36,006 nt of DNA from Microvirga sp. (GCA_029266525.1 JAQSWQ010000031.1:1-36006), one strand, 5' to 3'; positions 15,927 through 25,865 are shown, counted from the first letter of the stretch. Notes: generated from the sequence alone by a model not told the origin. Made by a program: numbers and translations.

Positions 15927-18353
15927 ATGGATACCGGCTGGAACGCCGCCTCGGAAGAGGTCGGGGGCGAGAGGAATGCGTGGTCGCGGGGCGAGACGCT
16001 GCGGTCGGTCCTCATCGTGCTGCTGTTCGCCGCCGCAGCGGCCGCGATGTGGCCGCTCGCCGACGCAGTCGTGCCGTGGGATTCGAAGAACCATTTCTAC
16101 CCTATGCTGCGTTATCTTAGCACGGCACTCGAGCATGGCGAGCTACCGTTCTGGAATCCCTACCATTTCAGCGGCCATCCCTCGGTCGCGGATCCTCAGT
16201 CCCTCCTGTTCACGCCGACCATGCTGCTGTTCGCCTGGCTCGTGCCCTCGGCCTCGATGCAGCTCTTCGATGCCGTGGTCTTCGCGCATTTCCTGCCCGG
16301 GGCGATCGGCATCCTGCTGATGTTCCGAAGGCGCGGCTGGCGCCCGGCCGGCGCGATCCTCGCGGCGATGATCTTCATGCTCGGCGGCTCGGCATCGGCC
16401 CGGCTGCAGCACACGGGGATCATCTTCAGCTACGGCTTCTTCCCGCTCGCGCTTTGGCTGCTCGAGGAGAGCCTCGACCGCCGCTCCTACCGCTTTGCGG
16501 TGCTCTTCGGGGCCGCGGCGGCCATGATGACGGTCGGGCGCGACCAGGTCGCGTTCCTCTGTGCGCTGACCTTGATCGGCGCCGTGCTCTGGAGGGCCTG
16601 GGAGGCGGAAGCCCGCCTCGCTTTCGTGCGGAGCCGGTTGGGGGTGCTCGGAGCGGGGGGCGCGGTCGGCGCCGCGCTTCTCGCGGTGCCGGTGATCCTC
16701 ACCATGCAGTTCCTGATGACCTCGACGCGGCCCTCCTTCGGCTTCGGCACCGCGGCGATGGGCTCGCTGCCGCCGGCGAGCCTCGCGACGCTGTTTTTCA
16801 GCGACGTCTTCGGATCGCTGCGCGCGACCTACGACTATTGGGGCCCGGATTGGCAGAGCATGGCGGCCGGCACCTGGACCGACCGCGCCACCAACTACCT
16901 CTTTGCCGGTACGATTCCGGCGCTCCTCCTCCTCTGGCACGGCGTCGCCGGGGGGCGGCTCTTCGCGCGCGAGTTCCGCTTCTTCCTGGTGGTCGGACTC
17001 GCGGCAGTGGTCTACGCGCTGGGGCGTTACACGCCGGTGTTCGAGCTTGTGTTCGACCGGCTGCCGGGAATCGCGCTCTACCGGCGCCCGGCTGATGCGA
17101 CCTTCCTGATCAATTTCGCCCTCGCCTTCGCGGCCGGCTATCTGCTGCACCGGTGGCTCGTGGAAGGATCGCCGAAGCTCGCCGGCCTCAAGCGTCGTGC
17201 GGGTATGGCCGTCGCGGCGCTGCTCCTCGCGGTGGCGCTAGCCGCGGCGCTCGGCTTCGCCTGGCGCGGCAGCCACCTCGTGGACGCGCTGCGCGACGTC
17301 GCTCTTGCGGCGGTTATCGCAGTCGCGGTCACGGCCGTCATCGCGAAAGGCGGAGACCTTCGCCCGAAGCGCGCTGCCGTCGCCGGTCTCCTTGTCGCCC
17401 TCACCGGAGCCGAACTCCTGTGGCGCAACGCCGCCTCGCCGCTGAACGCCGAGCCGGCCGGGCGCTACGCAGTCTTTCAGCAGCTGCCCCCCGAGCAACT
17501 CCAGGGCCTGCAGGTCCTCAAGAAGGAGCTCGCCGAGCGCAACGCAAAGGGGGAGCGCCCCCGGGTCGAGATTCTCGGCCTCGGCGGCGCCTGGCAGAAC
17601 GCCTCGATGGTGCTCGGGATCGAGGATACGATCGGCTACAACCCGCTGCGGCTCGCCGACTACGAGAAGGCGGTCGGCCCGGGCGAGAACGCCGTCGATC
17701 CGAACCTGAGGCATTTTCCCGGCACCTTCCGGGGCTACAAGTGCCGTCTCGCGAGCCTGCTCGGCCTCGAATACCTCGTGCTCGATCGCCCCATCGAGCG
17801 CCTGCCGCGGCACTTCCCGCGCCTTGCCGGCACGAAGCTCCTCTACGGCTCGGGCACGATGTGGGTCTACCGGCTCGAGACCGGCACGCCGCGCGCCTAT
17901 CTCGCGACCCACCTCGTTCCGGTCGATTCCGAGACGGTTCTGAGGCAGGCCGAGCTACCCGAATTCGATCGCCCGAACGAGGCTCTCGTCGACGAAGCGA
18001 GCGCCGAGGCCCTCAAGGGCGATTATGGCCTTCGCGACGGCGCCACCCAGCCCGATCCTGCGGTCGGCTCGGCGAAGATCGCGAGCTACCGCCGCAACGA
18101 GGTGGTGCTCTCGGTCGAGACCGATCGCAACAGCGTCGTCGTCCTGCACGACATCTATTATCCCGGCTGGGAGGCCTATGTGGACGGCAAGCGACAGCCG
18201 ATCCTGAGGGCGAACCTGCTGTTCCGGGGCGTCGAGGTGGGGCCCGGCCGGCACTTGGTCGAATTCCGCTTCCGGCCGCTGTCGATGGACAACCTCGTCG
18301 CGGCTGCGACCGGCCTCGTCAGCGGCGACGAGGGCGAGACCGCGACCCAGTAG
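15927..18353 (+). CDS. YfhO-like polytopic membrane protein (GT-C glycosyltransferase-like)
   Basis: 808 residues. About a dozen hydrophobic segments lie between residues 27 and 500, followed by a soluble C-terminal part. The first loop carries WDSKNHFYPMLRY and WNPYHFSGHP (about 51-85), the acidic, aromatic loop typical of GT-C enzymes and YfhO. The end has the YfhO hallmark YYPGWEAYVDG...LFRGVEVGPGRH. In Gram-positives YfhO is linked to lipoteichoic acid glycosylation using lipid-linked sugars. In this Gram-negative setting it probably modifies an envelope glycan or lipid. No partner glycosyltransferase is adjacent. The next gene on the strand encodes a secreted protein 34 bp away, possibly an operon mate. 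Confidence 0.82.
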   Translation: MDTGWNAASEEVGGERNAWSRGETLRSVLIVLLFAAAAAAMWPLADAVVPWDSKNHFYPMLRYLSTALEHGELPFWNPYHFSGHPSVADPQSLLFTPTMLLFAWLVPSASMQLFDAVVFAHFLPGAIGILLMFRRRGWRPAGAILAAMIFMLGGSASARLQHTGIIFSYGFFPLALWLLEESLDRRSYRFAVLFGAAAAMMTVGRDQVAFLCALTLIGAVLWRAWEAEARLAFVRSRLGVLGAGGAVGAALLAVPVILTMQFLMTSTRPSFGFGTAAMGSLPPASLATLFFSDVFGSLRATYDYWGPDWQSMAAGTWTDRATNYLFAGTIPALLLLWHGVAGGRLFAREFRFFLVVGLAAVVYALGRYTPVFELVFDRLPGIALYRRPADATFLINFALAFAAGYLLHRWLVEGSPKLAGLKRRAGMAVAALLLAVALAAALGFAWRGSHLVDALRDVALAAVIAVAVTAVIAKGGDLRPKRAAVAGLLVALTGAELLWRNAASPLNAEPAGRYAVFQQLPPEQLQGLQVLKKELAERNAKGERPRVEILGLGGAWQNASMVLGIEDTIGYNPLRLADYEKAVGPGENAVDPNLRHFPGTFRGYKCRLASLLGLEYLVLDRPIERLPRHFPRLAGTKLLYGSGTMWVYRLETGTPRAYLATHLVPVDSETVLRQAELPEFDRPNEALVDEASAEALKGDYGLRDGATQPDPAVGSAKIASYRRNEVVLSVETDRNSVVVLHDIYYPGWEAYVDGKRQPILRANLLFRGVEVGPGRHLVEFRFRPLSMDNLVAAATGLVSGDEGETATQ

Positions 18354-18387
18354 TGACGGCGGCGCTCCGAGGATTTACACAGCGCGC

Positions 18388-19275
18388 ATGAAGTCCGCCT
18401 TCGCCGGCCTGGCCGCGGCCGCATGGCTCGCGGCCGGCGCCGCCCACGCCCAGACCGCGCCCGCCGCGCCGCCCTCGCTCGGTGCGGCTCCGCTGCCCGC
18501 GCCGGCACTTGCGCCGCAGCAAACCGCGACGCTCGCGCTTTCCGCCGTCTTCGCGGGCGACCAGAAGCCGATCCGCTCGGGGCTCGTGTGGCGCGTCTAT
18601 GAGGACCGCGCCGACGGAGCGACCACCGCGCCGGTGCTGAAATCGGCCGCCCCCAATCCGACCATCACGCTGAAGCCCGGCAGCTACGTCATCCACGCCT
18701 CCTACGGCTTCGCAAGCGCCTCGAAGCGCGTAACTCTCAACCCGGGCAGCGCGATCGACCGCCTGACCTTGAGTGCCGGCGCGCTCCAGCTCGCGGGCGC
18801 GGTGGCCGACCAGGCGATCCCGACCAATCGGCTCTCCTTCTCGGTCTTCGTGCCGATCGGCAACAACTCGGAAGGCCGGCTCGTGGTGGGCAATGCCAAG
18901 GCCGGCGAGCTCATCCGCCTGCCCGAGGGCACCTATCACGTCGTCTCCACCTTCGGGGAATCGAACGCCATCATGCGCTCGGATCTCAAGGTCGACAGCG
19001 GTCGCGTCACCGCGGCGACGCTGAACCATCGTGCGGCGACCGTGACCTTGAAGCTCGTCGGCTCGGAGGGTGGAGAAGCCTTTGCCGGCACGGCCTTCAG
19101 CGTGCTCACCCCGGGCGGCGACGTGATCCGCGAAGCGATCGGCGCCTATCCCTCGCTCACCCTCGCCGAGGGCGACTACGTCTTGATCGCCCGGCACGAG
19201 GGGCAGGTCTACACCCGCGAATTCAAGGTCGAGAGCGGCCTCAACCGCGACGTGGAAGTGCTCGCGAAAAAGTAA
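18388..19275 (+). CDS. Secreted protein with three related beta-sandwich-like repeats
   Basis: 295 residues. A Sec signal peptide (MKSAFAGLAAAAWLAAGAAHA) is followed by a Pro/Ala linker and three similar modules. Each ends with L-x-x-G-x-Y-x-V (LKPGSYVIHA, LPEGTYHVVS, LAEGDYVLIA) and then a basic/hydrophobic strand and a VxxG turn. The pattern recalls PEGA or carboxypeptidase-regulatory-like surface domains. I know of no specific function. It starts 34 bp after the YfhO-like gene on the same strand and may work with it in the envelope. It ends three bases from the stop of the convergent ArsR gene. Confidence 0.75.
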   Translation: MKSAFAGLAAAAWLAAGAAHAQTAPAAPPSLGAAPLPAPALAPQQTATLALSAVFAGDQKPIRSGLVWRVYEDRADGATTAPVLKSAAPNPTITLKPGSYVIHASYGFASASKRVTLNPGSAIDRLTLSAGALQLAGAVADQAIPTNRLSFSVFVPIGNNSEGRLVVGNAKAGELIRLPEGTYHVVSTFGESNAIMRSDLKVDSGRVTAATLNHRAATVTLKLVGSEGGEAFAGTAFSVLTPGGDVIREAIGAYPSLTLAEGDYVLIARHEGQVYTREFKVESGLNRDVEVLAKK

Positions 19276-19278
19276 CGA

Positions 19279-20004
19279 TCACGCCGCGGCGCGCTCCGGC
19301 CACCCGCTGGTCAGCGCTTGTCCGTCCACCCCCAACAGCTCGGCGAGCGCGACGCGGCCCTCGGGCGAGACCTCGACGGCGCGGCTGTCGCGGTGGCGCC
19401 GGATCCAGCCGGCCGAAAGGCAATGGCCGCAGAAGGCGGCGCCAAGGCCGCCCGCGATATGGTGGCGGCGCTCGGTCCAGTCGAGACAGGGCTTGCAGAA
19501 GACGCGGCGGCCGTGCCCCGCTTCGGCGAGATCGAGGCCGAGCGCCGCGAAGAAGGCGCGCCCGCTCGCCGTCACCTCGCCGCTGCCATCCCCGAAGGCG
19601 ACGTGCCCTCGAGCCTGAAGCGCGTCGGCGATGGCGACCCCGAGCCGTCCGGCGAGGTGGTCGTAGCAGGTGCGCGCCGCCGCGAGCGCCGGATCGATCC
19701 GGCGCAGGCGCCGGTCGCCGGGCGAGGCGTCGCCGGCCACCGCCGACATGGTCTCGACCATTTGCGCGACAAGCGGCGAGGCGATCCGGAAATAGCGGTG
19801 GCGCCCCTGCGGCTCGACCGCCACCAGCCGGCTGTCGAGAAGCTTCGCGAGATGCCCGCTTGCCGTCGGCGCCGCGATCCGGGCGAGGAATGCGAGTTCC
19901 TTTGCCGTGCGGGCGCGCCCGTCCATGAGCGACAAGAGGATGCGCAGGCGCGCCGGGTCGCCGACGACGGAGGCGATCCAGGCGAGGTCCGCTTCGGAAG
20001 TCAT
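19279..20004 (-). CDS. ArsR-family transcriptional regulator with C-terminal extension
   Basis: 241 residues. A winged helix-turn-helix occupies about residues 8-75: IASVVGDPARLRILLSLMDG, then ELAFLARIAAPTASGHLAKL and the wing GRHRYFRI. The long C-terminal part contains CKPCLDWTERRHHIAGGLG and FCGHCL, a Cys-rich region seen in the larger single-domain ArsR-like regulators. It may sense a metal, thiol or reactive species through those cysteines; that is inference. It is divergent from DUF1127 (125 bp gap), a possible target. Confidence 0.85.
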   Translation of the reverse strand: MTSEADLAWIASVVGDPARLRILLSLMDGRARTAKELAFLARIAAPTASGHLAKLLDSRLVAVEPQGRHRYFRIASPLVAQMVETMSAVAGDASPGDRRLRRIDPALAAARTCYDHLAGRLGVAIADALQARGHVAFGDGSGEVTASGRAFFAALGLDLAEAGHGRRVFCKPCLDWTERRHHIAGGLGAAFCGHCLSAGWIRRHRDSRAVEVSPEGRVALAELLGVDGQALTSGWPERAAA

Positions 20005-20129
20005 CGGATCAGCCTATCGGAATACGCCCTGCGCGCCAGCCTCGATCGCTTCGGCCGTGCGCGAAGCGTCCGCGGGCGACACGGGCGCCCCGGGCGGCGA
20101 TGCTCCGGCATCGACACCGGAGCGACGCC

Positions 20130-20393
20130 ATGGACGCCACTTATTTCCTCCCGCGAACCCACCAAACCCGCCTTCGGGGCTGGCCGATGCGCGCATTGGC
20201 CTGGCTCGGCGCGTGCCTCGAGCGCTCGCGTCAACGGCACCATCTCGCCGGGTTGACCGACGAGCTTCTGGGGGACATCGGCCTCTCCCGGACCGAGGTC
20301 GCGCGCGAATGCGGGCGCTGGCCCTGGGACGGCCCGCCCCTCGGCAGGCCGGGCGCGCCGGGGCCCGGGATCAGGCGAGCGTCCGCTCGATGA
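20130..20393 (+). CDS. DUF1127 domain protein
   Basis: 87 residues. The C-terminal core [19 protein letters not shown] (about 43-61) is the DUF1127/YjiS motif, preceded by a helix ([17 protein letters not shown]). Small DUF1127 proteins are common in Alphaproteobacteria; some affect small-RNA turnover and stress or phosphate responses. The ATG at 20130 follows GGAGCGACGCC. The end overlaps the 3' end of the convergent thrS by 23 bases. The ten or so final residues, rich in Pro and Gly, lie beyond the known motif. Confidence 0.8.
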   Translation: MDATYFLPRTHQTRLRGWPMRALAWLGACLERSRQRHHLAGLTDELLGDIGLSRTEVARECGRWPWDGPPLGRPGAPGPGIRRASAR

Positions 20394-22389
20394 CGCCGTG
20401 GTGGCTGTCGAGCACGACATCGGCAGTCGGCAGGCCTTCCTCTTCCGGCAGAGGCCGGCGCAGATCCGGCGGCACCGCCTCTTCGGCCAGCGCCCGCAGG
20501 GCCTCGTCGAGCGCAAGCGACTGCTGCTGCTGGCTTCCGAGCCGCCGCAAGTTCACGCTGCGCTCCGCCGCCTCGCGCTTCCCGACGACGAGGATTGCCG
20601 GGACCTTGGCGAGCGAATGCTCCCGCACCTTGTAGGTGATCTTCTCGTTGCGAAAATCCGCCTCGACCCGCAGGCCGGCCTTTCTCGCGGCGCCGACCAC
20701 CTTGCGCGCGTAATCGTCGGCGTCCGAGGTGATGGTCGCGACGACCGCCTGCACCGGCGCGATCCAGAGCGGGAAATGCCCGGCGAAATGCTCGATCAGG
20801 ATGCCGATGAAGCGCTCCATCGAGCCGCAAATGGCGCGGTGGACCATGACCGGCGTCCTCTTCGCGCCGTCCTGGTCGATGTAGAAGGCGCCGAAGCGCT
20901 CCGGCAGGTTGAAGTCGACCTGGGTCGTGCCGCATTGCCAGTCGCGGCCGATCGCGTCGCGCAGGACATATTCGAACTTCGGGCCGTAGAAGGCGCCCTC
21001 GCCCGGGTTGATCGAGGTCCTGATGCGCCCGCCCGATTGGGCGGCGATGGTTTCGAGCACGCGCGCCATGACGGCCTCGGCGTGGTCCCACATCTCGTCG
21101 GTGCCGACGCGCTTCTCGGGCCTCGTCGAGAGCTTCACGACCACGTCCTCGAAGCCGAAATCGGCGTAGGTCGAGAGGATGAGGTCGTTGATCTTGAGGC
21201 ACTCGGCCGCGAGCTGGTCCTCGGTGCAGAAGATGTGGGCGTCGTCCTGCGTGAAGGCGCGCACGCGCATGAGGCCGTGCAGCGCGCCGGACGGCTCGTA
21301 GCGGGAGACCGAGCCGAATTCCGCAAGCCGCATGGGAAGATCGCGATATGACTTCAAGCCATGCTTGAAGATCTGGACATGGCCCGGGCAGTTCATCGGC
21401 TTGATCGCGAAGACGCGCTCGTCCTCGGTCTGCGTGACGAACATGCTCTCACGGTACCAGCCCCAATGGCCCGAGGTCTCCCAGAGCGCCTTGTCGAGGA
21501 TCTGCGGCGCGTTGACCTCGTCGTAATCGGCTTCGAGCCGGCGCCGCATATAGGCGATCAATTGCTGGAAGACGGTCCATCCCTTCGGGTGCCAGAACAC
21601 CACGCCCGGCCCCTCCTCCTGGAAATGGAAGAGGTCCATCTCGCGCCCGAGCCGGCGGTGGTCGCGTTGCTCCGCCTCCTCGAGTTGTTTCAAGTAACGC
21701 TCGAGGTCGGCCTCGGAAGCCCATGCGGTGCCGTAGATTCGGGTCAGCATGGGGTTGTTCGAATCGCCCCGCCAATAGGCGCCCGCGACCTTCATGAGCT
21801 TGAAGGCGGTACCGACCTTCCCGGTCGAGGTCATGTGCGGCCCGCGGCAGAGATCGAACCAGTCGCCCTGGGCGTAGATCTTGAGGCTCTCGCCCTCAGG
21901 GATGGCGTCGACGAGCTCGACCTTGAACAGCTCGCCTTTGTCGCGGAAGACCTGCCGAGCCTTGTCGCGCGACCAGACCTCCTTGGTGAACGGCCGGTCT
22001 CGCGCGATGATCTCGCGCATCTTGGCCTCGATGGCCGGGAAATCGTCGGGGGTGAAGGGCTCGGGGCGGGCGAAGTCGTAATAGAACCCGTTCTCGATCA
22101 CCGGCCCGATGGTGACCTGCGTCCCCGGATAGAGCGTCTGCACGGCCTCGGCGAGCACATGCGCGGCGTCGTGCCGGATGAGCTCGAGGGCGCGCGGGTC
22201 GTCGCGCGACACGAACTCGATCCTGGCGTCGCGCTCGATCGGGTCGTCGAGATCGGCGAGCGCGCCGTCGAGCGCCATCGCCACCGTGCGCTTGGCGAGC
22301 GACTTCGCGATCGCTTCGGCGACCGCGCGGCCGGTCACACCGGCCTGGTATTGCCGCTGCGCGCCATCGGGGAATGTCAGGGTGATCAT
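20371..22389 (-). CDS. thrS: Threonine--tRNA ligase
   Basis: 672 residues, full length. It has an N-terminal TGS domain (about 1-60) and an editing domain with His73/His77 and Cys181/His185. The class II core has Zn ligands Cys334 (MNCPGH), His385 (QDDAH) and His517 (MVHRA), and there is a C-terminal anticodon-binding domain. It charges tRNA-Thr and hydrolyses mis-made Ser-tRNA-Thr. The start is ATG at 22389 with AAGGAG at ideal distance. It follows yidD by 59 bp on the same strand, in a run with yidD and a NifU-like gene. All catalytic residues I can place are intact. Confidence 0.98.
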   Translation of the reverse strand: MITLTFPDGAQRQYQAGVTGRAVAEAIAKSLAKRTVAMALDGALADLDDPIERDARIEFVSRDDPRALELIRHDAAHVLAEAVQTLYPGTQVTIGPVIENGFYYDFARPEPFTPDDFPAIEAKMREIIARDRPFTKEVWSRDKARQVFRDKGELFKVELVDAIPEGESLKIYAQGDWFDLCRGPHMTSTGKVGTAFKLMKVAGAYWRGDSNNPMLTRIYGTAWASEADLERYLKQLEEAEQRDHRRLGREMDLFHFQEEGPGVVFWHPKGWTVFQQLIAYMRRRLEADYDEVNAPQILDKALWETSGHWGWYRESMFVTQTEDERVFAIKPMNCPGHVQIFKHGLKSYRDLPMRLAEFGSVSRYEPSGALHGLMRVRAFTQDDAHIFCTEDQLAAECLKINDLILSTYADFGFEDVVVKLSTRPEKRVGTDEMWDHAEAVMARVLETIAAQSGGRIRTSINPGEGAFYGPKFEYVLRDAIGRDWQCGTTQVDFNLPERFGAFYIDQDGAKRTPVMVHRAICGSMERFIGILIEHFAGHFPLWIAPVQAVVATITSDADDYARKVVGAARKAGLRVEADFRNEKITYKVREHSLAKVPAILVVGKREAAERSVNLRRLGSQQQQSLALDEALRALAEEAVPPDLRRPLPEEEGLPTADVVLDSHHGVIERTLA

Positions 22390-22448
22390 CGAAGCTCCTT
22401 GCTCACTCCTGCGAACCAGGCAGGTAAGCGGGGGCCGGCGGTCAGGGA

Positions 22449-22802
22449 TCAGGAGGAGCGGCCGCCGTCCGGCTCGACCGCCTCGCATAGGAACGCCGGC
22501 GGCGCGTTCACGCCGCGCCAGTTCCCATAGGCCCAGGGCTTATACCAGGCGCTTCTCTGCGGCAACGCGTCCGGGACGAGGTCGAGCCCCGAGGTTCCGC
22601 CCGGGCCGCAGCGGCAGATGCGGGCGAGCCCCATCCAGCCGCCGGCCCAGAGGCCGTGGCGCTCGATCGCCTCGTCGACGTAGTCCGAGCAGGACGGCAG
22701 GTGCCGGCAATGGCGGCCGACGAACCCCGACAGGGTGAGCTGATAGCCCCGGATCAGCGCGTGGGCAGTCCGGCGCGGGAGCCTCTTCAAAGGGCCCGTC
22801 AC
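22449..22802 (-). CDS. yidD: Membrane protein insertion efficiency factor YidD
   Basis: 117 residues from a GTG at 22802, two bases after the stop of the NifU-like gene. The family block is complete: [16 protein letters not shown] (about 30-45), RICRCGPGG and DLVPDALP. YidD is a small cytoplasmic-face protein that helps YidC-dependent membrane insertion. It is usually next to rnpA/yidC in other bacteria, but in many Hyphomicrobiales it sits between a NifU-like gene and thrS, as here. The C-terminal 25 residues extend beyond the core, as is common in this group. Confidence 0.93.
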   Translation of the reverse strand: MTGPLKRLPRRTAHALIRGYQLTLSGFVGRHCRHLPSCSDYVDEAIERHGLWAGGWMGLARICRCGPGGTSGLDLVPDALPQRSAWYKPWAYGNWRGVNAPPAFLCEAVEPDGGRSS

Positions 22803-22804
22803 GA

Positions 22805-23257
22805 CTACTCGGCCGCCGCAGGCTGCCCCTGCCCGGCAGCGATCCGGTCCAACGCGCTCACCACGGCATCGAAGGTCAGCATGGTCGAGGCATGCCGGGC
22901 CTTGAAATCGCGCACGGGCTCGAGCACGCGCAGCTCCCCCCACCGCCCTGCCGGCGGGGTGGCGTTCTCCTTCAGCATCCGGCGCACGGACTCGCGGATC
23001 GCGCGCAGCTCATCTGCGGTCGAGCCGACGACGTTTCTGGCCATGATCGAGGAAGAGGCCTGCCCGAGCGCGCACGCCTTCACCTCGTGGGCGAAATCCG
23101 TCACCCGCTCGCCCTCGAGCTTGAGGTCCACGGTCACGGTCGAGCCGCACAGCTTGGAATGCGCGGTCGCGCTGGCGTCCGGGGCGGACAGCCGGCCGAG
23201 CCGCGGAATATCGGCGGCAAGCTCGAGTATCCGCCTGTTGTAGATGTCGTTCAGCAT
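22805..23257 (-). CDS. NifU/IscU-like iron-sulfur cluster scaffold protein
   Basis: 150 residues from the ATG at 23257 ([10 protein letters not shown]). The scaffold has Cys37 ([11 protein letters not shown]) and Cys62 ([11 protein letters not shown]). The third Cys of IscU/SufU is replaced: the corresponding block reads [10 protein letters not shown], with His122-Ala123. The form with only two conserved cysteines is common in Rhizobiales, and whether it builds clusters alone or acts as carrier is unclear. It is first in the run with yidD and thrS and divergent from folE (117 bp). Confidence 0.88.
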   Translation of the reverse strand: MLNDIYNRRILELAADIPRLGRLSAPDASATAHSKLCGSTVTVDLKLEGERVTDFAHEVKACALGQASSSIMARNVVGSTADELRAIRESVRRMLKENATPPAGRWGELRVLEPVRDFKARHASTMLTFDAVVSALDRIAAGQGQPAAAE

Positions 23258-23374
23258 GAAGTCGGTCGCAGCCCCGCGTTGCCGGGCGAACAAGGAGCCC
23301 AATATATAGGGCCTGCACGGCGTGGGGGCGAGCGGCAGGCGCGCTCGGGCTCGGGCTCGGCCTCGGAGGATCGA

Positions 23375-24010
23375 TTGGACGCCATCGTCAAGCGGCAGCC
23401 GCTTCCACCCGGGGCTTCTCCGGAGCCGGCGGAGCCCCGCCCGAGCCGGGCGGAGGCGGAAGCCGCGGTCCGGACGCTGATCCGCTGGGCGGGCGACGAC
23501 CCGCGCCGCGAAGGGCTTGCCGAGACGCCGCAGCGGGTCGCGCGCGCCTTCGAAGAGCTATTCTCGGGCTACCGCGAGACTCCGGGCGAGATTCTCGACC
23601 GGGTCTTCGAGGAGGTCGAGGGCTATGGCGACGCCGTGCTGGTGCGCGACATCCCCTTCTCCTCGCATTGCGAGCATCACATGGCGCCGTTCATCGGCTG
23701 CGCCCACATCGCCTATTACCCCTCGCGGGGTGTGGTCGGCCTGTCGAAACTCGCCCGTGTGGTCGACGCCTTCGCCCGCCGACTTCAGACCCAAGAGGCG
23801 CTCACGGTGCAGATCGCCGAGACGATCGACGAGGCGCTGAGAGCCCGCGGCGTCGCGGTCATGCTCGAGGCCGAGCATCTCTGCATGTCGATGCGCGGCG
23901 TGCGCAAGCTCGGCGCCGCGACCATCACCACTCAGTTCACCGGCGTCTTCAAGGAAGATCCGGCCGAGCAGGTGCGCTTCCTGACGCTGCTCCGCGCCGG
24001 CAAGGCTTGA
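23375..24010 (+). CDS. folE: GTP cyclohydrolase I
   Basis: 211 residues from TTG at 23375 (MDAIVKRQ), with GGAGGA four bases upstream; no ATG is available at the N-terminus. The Zn ligands Cys99 and His102 (HCEHHM) and Cys170 (EHLCMSMRG) are intact, as is the [12 protein letters not shown] signature (120-131). It makes 7,8-dihydroneopterin triphosphate from GTP, the first step of folate biosynthesis (and of queuosine). It lies 68 bp upstream of hisI, a common pairing. Confidence 0.96.
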   Translation: MDAIVKRQPLPPGASPEPAEPRPSRAEAEAAVRTLIRWAGDDPRREGLAETPQRVARAFEELFSGYRETPGEILDRVFEEVEGYGDAVLVRDIPFSSHCEHHMAPFIGCAHIAYYPSRGVVGLSKLARVVDAFARRLQTQEALTVQIAETIDEALRARGVAVMLEAEHLCMSMRGVRKLGAATITTQFTGVFKEDPAEQVRFLTLLRAGKA

Positions 24011-24078
24011 CGGCCCGTCACCGCGGTGGAACCTGCGCGGGCCGGCTCAGCGCCGCGCATATCCTTTCGGACCGGCAG

Positions 24079-24483
24079 ATGCCCGCCTCCTTCTCCGACC
24101 CCTCTACAAGGCATGACGTCGAGGAGGGAGCCGCCTTCGCGCCACGCTTCGGCCCCGACGGGCTGATCACGGCCGTCGCGAGCGATGCCGACACGGGGGA
24201 GGTGCTGATGGTTGCCCACATGAACGGGGCGGCGCTGGCGCGGACGCTCGAGACCGGCGAGGTCTGGTACTGGTCGCGCTCCCGCGGCGAGCTCTGGCAC
24301 AAGGGCGCGACCAGCGGGCAGATCCAGACGCTCGTCGAGATGCGCGTCGACTGCGATCAGGATGCCCTGCTCCTGAAGGTCCGGGTCGGCGGCGACGGGG
24401 GCTGCTGCCACACCGGCCGCCGTTCCTGCTTCTATCGTGCCGTGGAGTCCGACGGGCCGAGCCGGCGCCTCGTCCACCGTTAG
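24079..24483 (+). CDS. hisI: Phosphoribosyl-AMP cyclohydrolase
   Basis: 134 residues. Metal-binding features are all present: the DCDQDALL block (Asp91, Cys92, Asp93, Asp95) and [12 protein letters not shown] with Cys110 and Cys117. It opens the purine ring of phosphoribosyl-AMP in histidine biosynthesis. It is the cyclohydrolase domain alone, without the HisE pyrophosphohydrolase, as usual in Alphaproteobacteria. Confidence 0.97.
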   Translation: MPASFSDPSTRHDVEEGAAFAPRFGPDGLITAVASDADTGEVLMVAHMNGAALARTLETGEVWYWSRSRGELWHKGATSGQIQTLVEMRVDCDQDALLLKVRVGGDGGCCHTGRRSCFYRAVESDGPSRRLVHR

Positions 24484-24838
24484 TGTCATGGATGCCGGCC
24501 GATCCGACCCGGCGTCGCTGTCGAGGAACGGCCTTTCGAGGCCCGGCGTTCGCGACGCTCAAGGGTGGCCGAGCACGCTTTCTTGTAGCGGGCCGCACCT
24601 CACCGTCGGACCACCTTTGGCAGCTTGCCTGTACGAGGCTGGGCGGAGCCGGCGGCAAAGAAGAAGGCGAGCAGCGCAGCAAAGGCGCAAGCAGCCTCGT
24701 CGTAGAACGCGTTCGGCGATCCCTTCACGAGCGCGACAATCCCGAGCCGCACTGCCACCGAACTCAGCGGCTTGGCGTTGTTCATCAGCTTTTCATCGCC
24801 TTCTGGGACGATGGACGATGGCTGAAGGAACGAGGGCC
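24484..24838. other. Gap between hisI and patatin; possible promoter, no clear gene
   Basis: 355 bases without a convincing gene. A 61-residue minus-strand frame (24600-24785, MNNAKPLSS...) has one hydrophobic segment (AACAFAALLAFFFAA) but no good ribosome-binding site, so I leave it uncalled. A GGAAC-N17-CGTT element (24525-24550) points toward the patatin gene. An alternative, upstream ATG for the patatin is at 24818. Confidence 0.4.
24525..24550 (+). promoter_or_regulatory. Weak candidate EcfG-type promoter upstream of patatin
   Basis: GGAAC (24525-24529), 17 bases, CGTT (24547-24550). The bases match the EcfG consensus, but the site is 289 bp before the preferred patatin start, so a long leader would be needed. 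One such match by chance in 36 kb is not surprising. Confidence 0.25.
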
Positions 24839-25864
24839 ATGCTGTGGGAGGGTATCGCCAGTCGCGCGTTCGGGCTCGGCGGCGGCGGCAGTGGGGAGTC
24901 CGTGAGTGAGATCGCCGCGGAGCGCGAACCCCGCACCAAGCTGAAGATCGGCCTCGCGCTCGGCGGCGGCGCGGCGCGCGGCTGGTCGCATATCGGCGTG
25001 ATGCGCGTGCTCGAACGCGAGGGCATCGTCCCGGACGTCATCGCCGGCTCATCGGTCGGCGCCGTGGTCGGCGGCTGCTATGCCGCGGGCAAGCTCTACG
25101 AGCTCGAGGAGTTCGCCAAGTCGCTGACCAAGCGCCGGGTGATGGGGCTGCTCGATTTCCACATCACCGGCTCGGGGCTGATCGCCGGCGACCGTTTGCG
25201 CCGTCTCCTCGAGCACGATCTCGCCGATCTCCGCATCGAGAAGCTGCCGATGCGCTTCGCGACGATCGCCACCGAGCTCGGCACAGGACACGAGATCTGG
25301 ATCACGCGCGGGCCGCTCGTCGAGGCCTTGCGGGCCTCTTACGCTCTCCCGGGGGTGTTCGATCCGGTCAAGCTCGGCGGCCGCTGGCTCATGGACGGAG
25401 CGATCGTCAACCCGATCCCGATCACGACCGCTCGCGCCCTCGGCGCGGATCTCGTCATCTGCGTCAATCTCAATGGCGACATCCGGGTCCGCGGGACGGT
25501 GATCCAATCCCACTCGGCCGAGCTCGACACGAACGACGAGATCATAGAGGCGGCTACCGAGGAACGGCGGCGCTGGAGCATGTTCAACCCGCTCGATGCG
25601 GCCGGCCGGCTGCGCACGCGCCGCAACGACGCACCCGGCATCGCAAGCGTGATGGTTGATGCCTTCAACATCACGCAGGATCGCATCGCCCGATCGCGGC
25701 TCGCCGGCGACCCGCCCGACGTGATGATCACGCCGAAGCTCGCGCCGGTCGGGCTTTTCGAGTTCCACCGGGCCGCGGAGTGCATCGAGTTCGGACGCCA
25801 GGCGACCGAGCGGGTCTTGCCCGATATCTTCGAGCTCATCCGCGACACGGCGCGGGTCGGCTGA
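24839..25864 (+). CDS. Patatin-like phospholipase (RssA-like)
   Basis: 341 residues from ATG 24839 (ATG at 24818 would add seven). The oxyanion loop GGGAARG (42-48), nucleophile Ser72 in GSSVG, and catalytic Asp186 in DGA give the Ser-Asp dyad of patatins. Such proteins hydrolyse acyl chains of phospholipids; the bacterial RssA-like group is poorly defined. No signal peptide or membrane anchor is seen, so it is cytosolic or peripheral. It ends one base from the stop of the convergent CBS gene. Confidence 0.9.
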   Translation: MLWEGIASRAFGLGGGGSGESVSEIAAEREPRTKLKIGLALGGGAARGWSHIGVMRVLEREGIVPDVIAGSSVGAVVGGCYAAGKLYELEEFAKSLTKRRVMGLLDFHITGSGLIAGDRLRRLLEHDLADLRIEKLPMRFATIATELGTGHEIWITRGPLVEALRASYALPGVFDPVKLGGRWLMDGAIVNPIPITTARALGADLVICVNLNGDIRVRGTVIQSHSAELDTNDEIIEAATEERRRWSMFNPLDAAGRLRTRRNDAPGIASVMVDAFNITQDRIARSRLAGDPPDVMITPKLAPVGLFEFHRAAECIEFGRQATERVLPDIFELIRDTARVG

Positions 25865-25865
25865 T

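Noticed and set aside
21361-22530. Long plus-strand open frame opposite thrS
   Set aside because: Arg/Glu/Asp-rich shadow of a certain gene; high GC produces many such frames (others at 5453-6877, 7632-9065, 17153-18391).
24600-24785. 61-residue minus-strand frame with one hydrophobic segment
   Set aside because: No good ribosome-binding site and no recognised family; possible but unsupported.
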